From assembly GCA_003168375.1 (NCBI GenBank), contig PMSI01000001.1:1612001-1676000 (forward strand): a stretch of DNA of 64,000 bases, written 5' to 3'. The notes under the pieces were generated by a model, which saw nothing but the letters and a program-made list of their open reading frames with translations, searched no databases and had not been told where the DNA came from. Of the stretch, positions 39,605-48,392 are shown piece by piece. A program made the translations under genes and the position numbers. Position 1 is the first letter of the stretch; every line of letters starts with the position of its first letter. This DNA is from Vulcanimicrobiota bacterium. Its GTDB lineage: Bacteria > Vulcanimicrobiota > Vulcanimicrobiia > Vulcanimicrobiales > Vulcanimicrobiaceae.

Positions 39605-41071
39605 ATGGAAGCGTTCGCGTCCATCAGCACCAGCGCAGCATTCTACGCATGCGCGCTTGGTTCGTACGACGACGTGAAGTCGATGCTCGCACGCGCGGAT
39701 CGGACCAGTACGGCCGGTCTGATGCTGGCGGCGACGGCATGGCAATGCGAAGGCGACGTCTTGCGCGCGGAGTCGACGCTCCGCCGTGCGGCGGAGACCG
39801 CATCGGAGGGCGAGCGGCCGTACGTCGTCGACATGCTCGCGCCGATGATGATCTCGCGCGGCGTCTTCACCCGCGCGGCGATGCTGCTCGGTACGGTCCG
39901 CTCGCCGAAGCTCGAACTCGGTCGCGCGGCGCTGCAGGCGGTGATCGACGCGGCGAACGGTGCGGTCGCGAGCTCGGAGGACCGCGCGACCGCGATTCGC
40001 GACGCGCTGACCCATCTCGACGACGACGTGCTGCGCCTTCGCATCCACCAGCGCCTCGCGCTCGCCGCGTATTGGCGGCGCGACACGGCCGATGCGCTCG
40101 ACAACGTCGCCGAAGGGCTGCGCGCGGCGAAGCTGCTCGGAGCACACCGCTTCTCCGTCACGCTCCACTCGGTGGCGTACGCGACGCACCAAACTTGCAC
40201 CGGCGACGTCGAGGCGGCGTGGCGCCACGCGACGGCGCTCGCCGAACAGGCCGCGATCGGCGGAGACGCGTCGTACCGGGCGTGGGCGCGCGTCACGCTG
40301 TACGAGCTCGCCGCGGAGCGCGGCGACGATGCCGAGCTCGCCGAGGCTCGCGCGGCGTTCGAGGCCGAGCCGCTGCCGGAGCAGTACCGGGAGCGGTTTC
40401 CGGCCGGGATCGCGGATGCGCTGCGGCTGGCCTGGCGCGAGGATTTCGGAACGGCGCGCAACGTACTGACCGTGCTCAAGGACACCGCGGGCCGCACCGA
40501 GGGTGAACGCGCGATGTGCCGGGCGCTGATCGCGCTGGCTTCGCTCGCGCTCGGCGACGACGACGCGGCGCGCCGGTTCAGCCGGCAGGCGATCTCGGGC
40601 TCCGCGCGTCCCGACCGGCACCTCGCCGCTCACGAGCTGCGCTATCACCGGCTGGCGCGCGCGCTGGCCTGCGCGACCGGCGAGATCGTCGGCGACGTCG
40701 TTCGCGGCCGGCGGGCGGCGGCGGCCCACTTTCTACGCGGCGATCGCAACATCGCGGTCCTGGCGGCGCTCCCGCCGGGCGCGCAGCCGGCCTCGATCCC
40801 GCGCAGCGTACGTGGCTACGGACGCTTCTTGCTGCTCGCCCGCGACCGGTTCGAACAGCGGCCCTCGACGGGCCCGTTGACGTCGATGGAGCTTGAGGTC
40901 CTCAGACTCGTCGACTCGGGGCGGAAGGCTCCGGAGATCGCCGCCCTGCTCGACCGGAGCCCCCACACGATCCGGACCCATCTCCGCAACGCGAGCGCGA
41001 AGCTCGAGACCCACGGCCGGATCGAGACCTTGGCGCGGGCCCGCCAGCTGGGAGTTCTACGCGAGCCATAA
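39605..41071 (+). CDS. LuxR-family transcriptional regulator with TPR-like N-terminal region
   Basis: 488 residues. Residues 1-400 are helical repeats resembling the TPR/MalT-like sensor region but without an N-terminal ATPase. The C-terminal ~65 residues are a LuxR/GerE helix-turn-helix (TSMELEVLRLVDSGRKAPEIAALLDRSPHTIRTHLRNASAKL). AGGAGGG lies 10 nt before ATG 39605, which I prefer to an upstream ATG at 39563. A DNA-binding regulator with an internal protein- or ligand-sensing domain; targets unknown. Very small ORFs follow directly. Confidence 0.82.
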   Translation: MEAFASISTSAAFYACALGSYDDVKSMLARADRTSTAGLMLAATAWQCEGDVLRAESTLRRAAETASEGERPYVVDMLAPMMISRGVFTRAAMLLGTVRSPKLELGRAALQAVIDAANGAVASSEDRATAIRDALTHLDDDVLRLRIHQRLALAAYWRRDTADALDNVAEGLRAAKLLGAHRFSVTLHSVAYATHQTCTGDVEAAWRHATALAEQAAIGGDASYRAWARVTLYELAAERGDDAELAEARAAFEAEPLPEQYRERFPAGIADALRLAWREDFGTARNVLTVLKDTAGRTEGERAMCRALIALASLALGDDDAARRFSRQAISGSARPDRHLAAHELRYHRLARALACATGEIVGDVVRGRRAAAAHFLRGDRNIAVLAALPPGAQPASIPRSVRGYGRFLLLARDRFEQRPSTGPLTSMELEVLRLVDSGRKAPEIAALLDRSPHTIRTHLRNASAKLETHGRIETLARARQLGVLREP

Positions 41072-41174
41072 CTAACGGGGTTCGGCGGAGCGTCTACCTA
41101 AGTTATATCTCGCGGGGTGCTGCATTCGCGTTTACGGTGCGGAGGTCACCACCGCATCCGCCGAGGTATCCGCC

Positions 41175-41237
41175 ATGCTCACGATTCTCGCGACCATCGT
41201 CATCATCGTCGCGACGAACATCCCGCTCTGCGGCTGA
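41175..41237 (+). CDS. Candidate 20-residue hydrophobic peptide
   Basis: ATG (41175) to TGA: MLTILATIVIIVATNIPLCG. A GAGG lies 9 nt upstream. The peptide is one membrane-spanning stretch. It could be a small membrane peptide, toxin or secreted signal, or chance; only the ribosome site, hydrophobicity and position just after a LuxR-type regulator support it. Confidence 0.35.
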   Translation: MLTILATIVIIVATNIPLCG

Positions 41238-41294
41238 CGCTGCATCGCGGCAGCGACCTGGGCTCCGGCTGACGTCGATCGCGCCGGGAGGCCG

Positions 41295-41468
41295 ATGGAA
41301 CTCGACCCGCTCCTCGTCCTGCTCGACTTTCTCGTCGGTGACTCCGTCGAGACGCTCGCGCGCAAGAACCGCATGCCGAGCGAGCACGTCGAGCAGGCGC
41401 TGCGCGCCGCGCTCTCGTCGTACGGTTTCGACGCCGAGCGCGACGTGCAGCTCGACGCGCGCCCGTGA
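41295..41468 (+). CDS. 57-residue helical protein, unknown
   Basis: ATG at 41295 preceded by GGGAGG (7 nt). Sequence begins MELDPLLVLLDFLVGDS and continues ETLARKNRMPSEHVEQALRAAL: two amphipathic helices separated by a turn, resembling a small HTH or swivel domain. Ends 6 bp before the convergent Fic gene stop. Real-looking but no family recognised. Confidence 0.5.
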   Translation: MELDPLLVLLDFLVGDSVETLARKNRMPSEHVEQALRAALSSYGFDAERDVQLDARP

Positions 41469-41474
41469 TCGATG

Positions 41475-42221
41475 TTATAGCTCGCCGAGTGCGTGGAGGT
41501 ATCGGCTGAGGCTGCGTTTCACGCTACCGATGACGAATCTCCGAAACGCTTCCCCGTCCACGCCGCGCTGGACCGCCGCGATCGCTTCGATGTAGGGCTG
41601 GCGGTCCTTTGGGTCGATGATCGTCAGCGGGAAGCGCCGCTGCAGGAGATGGAGGTTCATCGCGAGCCGCGCGGTGCGGCCGTTGCCGTCCTCGAACGGA
41701 TGCACGTCGACGATTCCTTGGTGCAGATCGGCTGCGACGATCGCCGGATGCTCAGCATCGCGTCGCGATTCGTAGGCAGCGAATACCGCATCCATCTTCT
41801 CCGCCACCAGAATCGCCGACGGTGGCCTGAAATCCGTCCCCGCGATGGTCACCGGGATGTCGCGATAGCGGCCGGCGGCTTCGGGCTGGCTACGGCGCAT
41901 GACCAGGGCGTGGATCTCTCGCAGGCTCCGCTGGGTCAGCGCGGGAGCCTCGATCAGCTCTTCGATGTATCGGAGCGCCTCGATATGATCGAGCGCTTCT
42001 AGATGGTCCTTGAGCGGCTTGCCGCTCACGGTGATTCCCTGTTGAATGACCATAGCGGTCTCGCCGAGGGTCAAGGTGTTGCCCTCGATCGCATTCGAGG
42101 CGTAGACGGCCTCGATCTCATCACCTTTGAGCATGCCGCGGAGCGCAGCCACCTGGTCCGGGGTCAGGGGGCGCAATGATTGCAGTTGCTGCTGGAATGC
42201 GTCCAGGTCGCCGGCGTCCAT
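41475..42221 (-). CDS. Fic family protein, autoinhibited (second copy)
   Basis: 248 residues. Inhibitory helix S42-x3-E46-G47 (SNAIEGN) near the N-terminus, Fic loop HPFEDGNGRTAR with catalytic H174, and flap region GTDFRPPSA. Lacks the C-terminal winged helix of the Fic protein at 27332. Probably AMPylates (or de-AMPylates) a target protein; self-inhibition makes a separate antitoxin unnecessary. 18 bp upstream of the barrel gene's stop. Confidence 0.88.
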   Translation of the reverse strand: MDAGDLDAFQQQLQSLRPLTPDQVAALRGMLKGDEIEAVYASNAIEGNTLTLGETAMVIQQGITVSGKPLKDHLEALDHIEALRYIEELIEAPALTQRSLREIHALVMRRSQPEAAGRYRDIPVTIAGTDFRPPSAILVAEKMDAVFAAYESRRDAEHPAIVAADLHQGIVDVHPFEDGNGRTARLAMNLHLLQRRFPLTIIDPKDRQPYIEAIAAVQRGVDGEAFRRFVIGSVKRSLSRYLHALGEL

Positions 42222-42239
42222 GTCCCCTATGATACGCCG

Positions 42240-43070
42240 TTAGAACTTCAGACGATAGCCCAGCGAGGGTGCGAAGCCGACGTTGCGGTCCGCGAGTTGG
42301 CCTGGAAAGTCGTCGTAGCGTGCCGTGAAGTTGAGGTAGCGCAATCCGTACAGGATCTCGCCGTGCTTCGACACCCGTTGCGCGATGCGGGCGGTGAGGT
42401 CGACCTGCGCGGCGGTCTCTCCGTCGGCGAAGGTGTCGATCAGCTGGCTGCACGCGGCGAGCGTCTGTGCCCCCGGCGGACACGCGAACCCGAACGTCGG
42501 CACGCGCGTGGACGCGATCCCGTGCATGCGCGGGTTGAGTGCCGCGAAATACTCGATGCTGTTGCGGCCCACATTCACCCGCTGGCCGGCTTCGATCCGC
42601 AGGCCGACGACGCGCGAGTACTGGCGCAGCGAACCGTCGACCGCCTCGAAAAACGATCCGCGCTCGAAGAAGAGGTTGGGGCGTGCCCCGAAGCTCGTGT
42701 CTTGATTGTAAACCGTCTCCCCGATCCCGGCGAACCAGCCGCCGCGCAGCGCGTGGCGGTAGGTCGCGTTGAGGATCGAGAGACGCGTCGACGACCCGCC
42801 GGGAAAATTCTGGTTGAAATACCCCACCGTCAGCGGCGGCAGTCCCTCGAACCGCACGCTCTCGGTCCCGTGCCGGAGCGTCAGCTCGGCGAGCGGCAAC
42901 GGCGCGAACGAGAGGCGGTCGGCCTCCCCGTTCCCCACTTGGTGTTGGCCGCTCAGCGCGTTGACGCTCAACGCGACCGTCGTCTCGAGCGGCTCGGCGC
43001 ACGCAGCGCCCGCGAGCCCCGTGAAAATTACCGCCGTGATGACGGCGAGTCGCCCACTACCCTTGTTCAC
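42240..43070 (-). CDS. Outer-membrane beta-barrel protein, unknown
   Basis: 276 residues, signal peptide (LAVITAVIFTGLAGAACA) and strand-turn-strand pattern with a C-terminal aromatic (SLGYRLKF) typical of outer-membrane insertion. Contains GGWFAGIGETVYNQDT and YGLRYLNFTARYDDFPGQLADRNVGFAPSLGYR, probably a small porin or YaiO-like barrel. GTG at 43070 overlaps the tgt 3' end by 14 bp, making it the last gene of the ccdA-lspA-rluD-tgt string. Confidence 0.7.
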   Translation of the reverse strand: MNKGSGRLAVITAVIFTGLAGAACAEPLETTVALSVNALSGQHQVGNGEADRLSFAPLPLAELTLRHGTESVRFEGLPPLTVGYFNQNFPGGSSTRLSILNATYRHALRGGWFAGIGETVYNQDTSFGARPNLFFERGSFFEAVDGSLRQYSRVVGLRIEAGQRVNVGRNSIEYFAALNPRMHGIASTRVPTFGFACPPGAQTLAACSQLIDTFADGETAAQVDLTARIAQRVSKHGEILYGLRYLNFTARYDDFPGQLADRNVGFAPSLGYRLKF

Positions 43071-44211
43071 CCGGCTCGTTTTCGAGCAGCCGCATGGACG
43101 CGCCTTCGCTTCCGGGCGCGAGCAGCGCATCGCGGAATGTCACCCACCGATCGTTCTCGATCGCCGCGCGGGCCGCGCGCACGAGCCCGGTGAGCGCGGC
43201 GACGTTGTGATACGAGAGCAGGCGCTGACCGAGGGTCTCGCCGGCGCGGAAGAGATGGGCGACGTAGCCCTTCGTGTACGTCGCGCAGACTCGACAGTCG
43301 CAGTCCGGATCGAGCGGTCCGAAGTCGCGGACGTTGCCGGCGTTGCGCACGTTGAACTCCGGGCCGGCGCGCGTCAGGGCGCGCCCATGGCGCCCGCTGC
43401 GCGTCGGGTAGACGCAGTCGAAGAGGTCGATCCCGCGATCGATCCCCGCGACCAGGTCGCGCACGGTTCCGACGCCCATCAGGTAGCGCGGCTTGTGCGC
43501 CGGCAGCAGCGCCGCGGTGAAATGCGCCAGCCGATCCATTTCGGCGCGCGTCTCCCCGACCGACAGACCCCCGATCGCGTAGCCGGGAAGATCGAGCGCG
43601 ACCAATCCCTCCGCGCTGCGCGCGCGCAGTTCTTCGTCGAGCCCGCCTTGCACGATCCCGAACAGCATCGTCCGGTCTGAGCGCCGGCGCGCCGCGGCGC
43701 AGCGCTCCGCCCAAGCCGTGGTGCGGTCGACGGCGCGCTCGAGGTCCTCACGCGGCGACGGCAGCTTCACGCACTCGTCGAAGGCCATCGCGACGTCGAC
43801 GCCGAGCTCTTCTTGAAACTCCACGACGGTCTCGGGCGTGAAGCGGTGCGTGCTGCCGTCGAGATGCGAGCGAAACGTGACGCCCTCGTCGTCGATCGTG
43901 CGCCGCGACTCCAGGCTGAAGACCTGATAGCCGCCGGAGTCGGTCAGAATGGGACCGTCCCAGGCCATGAAGCGGTGGATCCCGCCGGCGGCGGCGAGCG
44001 TCTCGCGCCCCGGCCGAAGCCAGAGATGGTACGCGTTTGCCAGCACGATGCGCGAGCCGATCTCATGCAGATCGCGCGGCTCGAGCAGCTTCACGTCGCC
44101 GAGCGTTCCCACCGGCATGAAGCACGGCGTCGCGACCTCGCCGTGCGCGGTCGTCAGCGTCGCGCAGCGCGCATCACCCGACGTCGCGTGCACCACAAAC
44201 TCGCCGATCAT
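43057..44211 (-). CDS. tgt: tRNA-guanine transglycosylase
   Basis: 384 residues. Catalytic Asp region LTDSGGYQVFS, second Asp in DLFDCVYPTR, GIVQGG and GGLSVGE, and the zinc site CDCRVCATYTKGYVAHL. Exchanges G34 for preQ1 in tRNAs with GUN anticodons. ATG overlaps the rluD stop (ATGA). Confidence 0.95.
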   Translation of the reverse strand: MIGEFVVHATSGDARCATLTTAHGEVATPCFMPVGTLGDVKLLEPRDLHEIGSRIVLANAYHLWLRPGRETLAAAGGIHRFMAWDGPILTDSGGYQVFSLESRRTIDDEGVTFRSHLDGSTHRFTPETVVEFQEELGVDVAMAFDECVKLPSPREDLERAVDRTTAWAERCAAARRRSDRTMLFGIVQGGLDEELRARSAEGLVALDLPGYAIGGLSVGETRAEMDRLAHFTAALLPAHKPRYLMGVGTVRDLVAGIDRGIDLFDCVYPTRSGRHGRALTRAGPEFNVRNAGNVRDFGPLDPDCDCRVCATYTKGYVAHLFRAGETLGQRLLSYHNVAALTGLVRAARAAIENDRWVTFRDALLAPGSEGASMRLLENEPGEQG

Positions 44212-45101
44212 TGCGGGATGCGGAACATCGCGAGCGTCGCCAGGTACTCGGGCGGCGGCTCGCTCTCGAAGGCCATCATCTGCTTGGTGCGCGGGTGCTT
44301 GAAGCGCAGCCGCCAGGCGTGCAGCGCCTGGCCCGGCAGCGGCAGCCGCGAGTCGCTGCGCCCGTAGATCGGATCGTTGAGCACCGGGTGACCGAGCGCC
44401 GCCATGTGGACGCGAATCTGGTGCGTGCGTCCGGTCTCGAGCCGGAACGTCAGCTCGCTCGCACCCTGCAAGCGCTCGCGCAGCGTATAGTGCGTCACCG
44501 ACGGCTTCCCCTCGGCGCGGATCGCGTACTTCATCCGGTTGTGCGGGTCGCGTCCGATCGCGCCGCGGATCGTCCCCTCGGGATCGTCCAAAGCGCCGAT
44601 CACGATGCCGCGGTACTCGCGCTCGATGTAGCGCGCCTGCATCGCACGGCCGAGGGTCCCGAGCGCGTCCTCCGTCTTCGCGACCAGCAGCAGCCCCGAG
44701 GTGTCGCGGTCGAGCCGGTGCACGAGCCCGGCGCGCACGCGCTCGCCGGGGAGCGCGGCGACGTGCGCGAGCAGCGCGTTGACCAGCGTTCCGTCGGTCG
44801 CGCCGTGCGCGGGATGCGTCACCATCCCGGCCGGCTTGTCGACGACCAGCAGATCGTCGTCCTCGTACACGACGTCGATCGCGATCTCTTCGGGCTCGGC
44901 TTCGATCCGGCGCGGGCCCTCGATCGCGTACTCGATGCGATCGCCGGGCTCGAGCAGCGTGCTCGGCTTGCCGGAGGCGCCGTTCACGGTCGCGGCGCCC
45001 GCGCGCAGTGCGGCGGCGACGTGCGAGCGCGAGTATCCGCACAGCCGCGTCAGCAGCACGTCGAGGCGGCCGGTCTCGTCGTCGCCGACGACGTGGATCA
45101 G
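44208..45101 (-). CDS. rluD: RluA/RluD-family 23S rRNA pseudouridine synthase
   Basis: 297 residues: N-terminal S4 RNA-binding domain (RLDVLLTRLCGYSRSHVAAALRAGAATVNG) and catalytic domain with HRLDRDTSGLLLVAK (catalytic Asp) and GRTHQIRVHMAALGHPV. The start is unusual: the only codon compatible with the family N-terminus is CTG at 45101, overlapping the lspA stop as CTGA, in the same style as the other overlaps in this operon. Confidence 0.9.
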   Translation of the reverse strand: MIHVVGDDETGRLDVLLTRLCGYSRSHVAAALRAGAATVNGASGKPSTLLEPGDRIEYAIEGPRRIEAEPEEIAIDVVYEDDDLLVVDKPAGMVTHPAHGATDGTLVNALLAHVAALPGERVRAGLVHRLDRDTSGLLLVAKTEDALGTLGRAMQARYIEREYRGIVIGALDDPEGTIRGAIGRDPHNRMKYAIRAEGKPSVTHYTLRERLQGASELTFRLETGRTHQIRVHMAALGHPVLNDPIYGRSDSRLPLPGQALHAWRLRFKHPRTKQMMAFESEPPPEYLATLAMFRIPQ

Positions 45102-45547
45102 GCGCGCCTCTCGCGGCGCAGCGACGTCAGCACGAGCAGCGCGACGCCGATCGTGATGCAGGCGTCGGCGACGTTGAACACGTTCGGCCAGATCGTCCGG
45201 AAGTCGATGAAGTCGACGACCCATTGGTGCTGGAAGCGGTCGACGATGTTGCCGATCGCGCCGCCGGCGATCATTCCGAACGCGATCCGCACCACGTTCG
45301 AGTGCCGCACCGCATCGCGGAACGCGTAGGCGAAGACGCCCAGCACGATCAGCGCGAGGACGATCAGGATCATCGGCGAGTTCCCGAACAGCCCGAACGC
45401 TCCGCGCGTGTTCTGGACGTAGGTCCACCACAGCAGGTGCGGCACGACGATCCGGCTTTCGCCGGGCACGAACGAGTGGAGCACGAGCGTCTTCGTCCAG
45501 CGGTCGAGGAGGAAGACGAGCAGCGCGACGAGCCAGAGGACGATCAC
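45098..45547 (-). CDS. lspA: Lipoprotein signal peptidase
   Basis: 149 residues, four transmembrane helices. LspA motifs: NTRGAFGLFG, GGAIGNIVDR (catalytic Asp), VVDFIDF and FNVADACI (second catalytic Asp). Cleaves prolipoprotein signal peptides after Lgt acts; lgt is divergently encoded 850 bp away. GTG overlaps the ccdA stop (GTGA). Confidence 0.94.
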   Translation of the reverse strand: MIVLWLVALLVFLLDRWTKTLVLHSFVPGESRIVVPHLLWWTYVQNTRGAFGLFGNSPMILIVLALIVLGVFAYAFRDAVRHSNVVRIAFGMIAGGAIGNIVDRFQHQWVVDFIDFRTIWPNVFNVADACITIGVALLVLTSLRRERRA

Positions 45548-46269
45548 AGGCTCGGCGGTTTGACGTATTGGTAGAAGAAGCCCGCGACGCGCCCGAAGGA
45601 GCCGGTCACGATCACCAGCCCGGCCAAGATCAGCAGGATGCCGGCGCCGACCTCGATCGCCCCGAGGTAGCGCTTGATGCGGTTCAGCGCCGTGAGCGCC
45701 TGGGTGACGGCGGCCGCGGTGATGAGCAGCGGGACGGCGAGCCCCATCGAGTAGACGAACAGGAAGAACGTCGCCGCGCCGTAGTGCTGCTGCGAGGCTT
45801 TGAGGATGATCAGCGAGAGGATCGGGCCGATGCACGGCGACCAGCCGGCCGCAAAACCGATCCCGACCAGGAACGAGGCGAAGAGCGAACGGTTCGCGCT
45901 GCGAAACTGGAGGCGCTTGTCCATCATGAGCGCCGGAATCTTGAAGACGCCGACCATGTTCAATCCCAACAGGATCACGACCGCGCCGCCGATCCGGGCG
46001 ATCCAGTCCTTGTAGTCGATGAAGACCGAGCCCAGCGCGCTCGCCGACAGACCGATCGCCATGAAGACGACCGTGAAGCCCGCGACGAAGGCCAGCGCGT
46101 GCAGCATCGTTCGGGCGCGGCTCGCCGCGTCCGACTGCGCTTTGAGCTCCTCCAGACTCGACCCGGTCAGGAACGAGAGATAGGCCGGGATCAGCGGCAG
46201 CACGCAGGGCGACACGAAGGAGACCAGCCCGGCGAGGAACGCGGTGAGAATATTGAGGTCGGCGGTCAC
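45544..46269 (-). CDS. ccdA: Cytochrome c biogenesis protein CcdA
   Basis: 241 residues, six transmembrane helices. Redox cysteines in the two pseudo-repeats: VSPCVLPLIPAYLSF and GWSPCIGPILS. Passes reductant across the membrane to periplasmic thioredoxin-like proteins for heme attachment; the organism's cytochrome (18264) needs such a system. GTG start; first gene of a five-gene overlapping string. Confidence 0.93.
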   Translation of the reverse strand: MTADLNILTAFLAGLVSFVSPCVLPLIPAYLSFLTGSSLEELKAQSDAASRARTMLHALAFVAGFTVVFMAIGLSASALGSVFIDYKDWIARIGGAVVILLGLNMVGVFKIPALMMDKRLQFRSANRSLFASFLVGIGFAAGWSPCIGPILSLIILKASQQHYGAATFFLFVYSMGLAVPLLITAAAVTQALTALNRIKRYLGAIEVGAGILLILAGLVIVTGSFGRVAGFFYQYVKPPSL

Positions 46270-46399
46270 GGTGCTCCCATGGTAGACGGTTCCTCAACCC
46301 GGGTCGTCACGCCGCGGTGGCGCGCCCGGTTCTCGCAGGAGCGTCCTCCTTCGCGCCGTTCGCAAAGGTTGCACGGCCTTGCGCCGTATCCACCGCCAG

Positions 46400-47227
46400 G
46401 TGAGCCATTGGTTCTATTATCCGAACATCGACCCGATCGCGTTCCGCCTCGGGCCGGTCGCCGTGCACTGGTACGGCCTCTCGTATCTGTTTGGCTTCGT
46501 CTGCGTCTTTTTGTGGATGAACCGGCCGGCGGGCCGGCGGCGGCTCGGTCTGACCAGCGACCAGATCCAGGATTTTCTCGTCTACGGGCTCGTCGGAGTG
46601 CTGATCGGCGGGCGGATCGGGTTCGTCATCGCCGACGTCATCACGAGGCACAACCTCGGCGACTACCTCGCGCACCCGCTGAACTTCATCGCGATCTGGC
46701 AGGGCGGGATGGCGTTCCACGGCGCGCTGGTCGGGGTGATCCTGGCGATCCTGCTCTTCCTGCGCAAGCACCCCGGGCTCACCTTCGGGATCCTCGGCGA
46801 CGAGGTCGTGCCGATGCTCTCGCTCGGGATCTTCACGACGCGCATCGTGAACTTCATCAACGACGAGCTCCCCGGCAAGCTGTGCATCCCGGACCACCCG
46901 TACTGCATCCTGTTTCCGGCCTATGCCGACGGGTACCGCTACCCCTCGCAGATCTTCGAGGCGATCCTCGACATCCTGACGCTGCCGATCATCCTGCTCG
47001 TCTACCGCTCGCGCCCGCCCGACGGCGTCGTCGCCTGGACGTGGTTCACGATCTACGGGATCACGCGCGCGATCGCCGAGATCTGGCGCGAGCCGGGTTT
47101 CACCGTGATCGGTCTCGACGGGGGGCAATTCGTCGCGGTGCTCCAGATCTTCGTCGGGATCGGCTTGATCGTCTTGTCGTACCGGCGCGGGACGCGCACC
47201 GTCACGCGGACGAGCGCGGCCGCCTGA
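46400..47227 (+). CDS. lgt: Prolipoprotein diacylglyceryl transferase
   Basis: 275 residues, seven hydrophobic segments. Lgt features: VHWYGLSYLFGF near the N-terminus, GGRIGFVI, HGALVG, and FINDELPG. Adds diacylglycerol to the lipobox Cys of prolipoproteins. I chose GTG at 46400 because it leaves the usual short lead before YPNIDPIAF; TTG at 46379 would add seven residues. Divergent from ccdA. Confidence 0.92.
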   Translation: MSHWFYYPNIDPIAFRLGPVAVHWYGLSYLFGFVCVFLWMNRPAGRRRLGLTSDQIQDFLVYGLVGVLIGGRIGFVIADVITRHNLGDYLAHPLNFIAIWQGGMAFHGALVGVILAILLFLRKHPGLTFGILGDEVVPMLSLGIFTTRIVNFINDELPGKLCIPDHPYCILFPAYADGYRYPSQIFEAILDILTLPIILLVYRSRPPDGVVAWTWFTIYGITRAIAEIWREPGFTVIGLDGGQFVAVLQIFVGIGLIVLSYRRGTRTVTRTSAAA

Positions 47228-47295
47228 CTCCCAGCCGTCCGCCACGCCTGCGACCGGCGGGGTTTCCGAGCGCCGTTCGGCGAAGGTGTCCGTCC

Positions 47296-47976
47296 ATGTC
47301 CCTCGCCACCGGTACGGTCGCCGAGCGCGTGGCGACGTTGCGCGAGCGCGTCGACGAGGTCACCGTCGCGTCCGGACGCGAGCCGGGCTCCGTCGCGATC
47401 CTCGCGGTCACGAAAACGCAGCCGCGCGACGCGGTGTTGGCGGCGCTCGACGCGGGCGTGCGCGACGTCGGCGAGAGCTACGTTCAGGAAGCGCGGCGCA
47501 AGTACGACCACCTGCCGCCCTGTACCACCCATTTCGTCGGCCACGTGCAAACGAACAAGGCGAAAGCGATCGCCGGCCTGTTCGACGTCGTGCAGAGCGT
47601 CGACCGGCTCGAGGCCGGCCTCGCGCTCGCCAAGGCCGCGCGCGACGCGGGGCGGCGTCTGCGCGTTCTGGTACAAGTGAACGTCTCTCCGACCGAACGG
47701 TTCGGCGCCGCCCCCGCCGACGCGCCGGGGCTCGCCGCGCGGCTGCGCGACGAAGGCCTCGCGGTCGACGGCGTGATGGCGATCGGGCCGCTGCACGGCG
47801 ATGTCGATGCGGCGTTCGCCGCGGCGCGCGACGCGTTCGAGCGCGTCGGCGGGACGACGCTGTCGCTTGGGATGTCCGGAGATTGGGAGCGCGCGGTGCG
47901 CCACGGTTCGACGATGGTGCGGCTCGGCACCGCGATCTTCGGCCCGCGACCCGTGAGAGAGAGGAGCCTGGCATGA
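47296..47976 (+). CDS. YggS family PLP-binding protein
   Basis: 226 residues. PLP Lys in ILAVTKTQP, then GESYVQEARRKYD, HFVGHVQTNKAK and the C-terminal phosphate-binding GSTMVRLGTAIFG. PLP homeostasis protein (YggS/YlmE/PLPBP), commonly just upstream of sepF, as here (ATGA overlap). Confidence 0.93.
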   Translation: MSLATGTVAERVATLRERVDEVTVASGREPGSVAILAVTKTQPRDAVLAALDAGVRDVGESYVQEARRKYDHLPPCTTHFVGHVQTNKAKAIAGLFDVVQSVDRLEAGLALAKAARDAGRRLRVLVQVNVSPTERFGAAPADAPGLAARLRDEGLAVDGVMAIGPLHGDVDAAFAAARDAFERVGGTTLSLGMSGDWERAVRHGSTMVRLGTAIFGPRPVRERSLA

Positions 47977-48392
47977 GCATGTTCGCGCGGTTCGGATCCT
48001 GGTTCGCGGTCCACGACGAGGAGGACGACGAGCTCTACGCCCACGACGAGGTCGGGGCGAAGCGTAACGTCGTCCCGATCGGCGACGCCTCACGGCGCGG
48101 CGGCGGCTCCGTCGCGGTGTTCGCGCCGCGTTCGTTCGGCGACGTCACCGAGATCGCGGACGCGCTGAGAGCGCGCCAGGTGGTGATCGTGAACGTGCAG
48201 GGCGCCGATCGCAATCTGCTGCAGCGCGTCGTCGACTTCACCTCCGGCGTCGCGTACACGATCGACGGCCGGATTCAGAAGCTCGCCGAGGCGATCTACC
48301 TCGTCGTGCCGGCCGGGGTCAACGTCAACTCCGCCGGCGTCCGCGAACAGCTCGACAACGACGGCATCCTCGGGATCAGGGACCTCCGCTAA
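47973..48392 (+). CDS. sepF: Cell division protein SepF
   Basis: 139 residues. N-terminal amphipathic helix (MSMFARFGSWFAV), acidic linker, then the SepF core with VFAPRSFGDVTEIADALRARQVVIVNVQG and RVVDFTSGVAYTIDGRIQKL. Tethers FtsZ to the membrane in lineages lacking FtsA/ZipA dependence. Overlaps divIVA by TAATG. Confidence 0.93.
   Translation: MSMFARFGSWFAVHDEEDDELYAHDEVGAKRNVVPIGDASRRGGGSVAVFAPRSFGDVTEIADALRARQVVIVNVQGADRNLLQRVVDFTSGVAYTIDGRIQKLAEAIYLVVPAGVNVNSAGVREQLDNDGILGIRDLR

Noticed and set aside
41103-41387. 94-codon minus-strand ORF over the two tiny ORFs
   Set aside because: Contains a run of Asp from antisense of the hydrophobic codons and no ribosome site; looks like a shadow.
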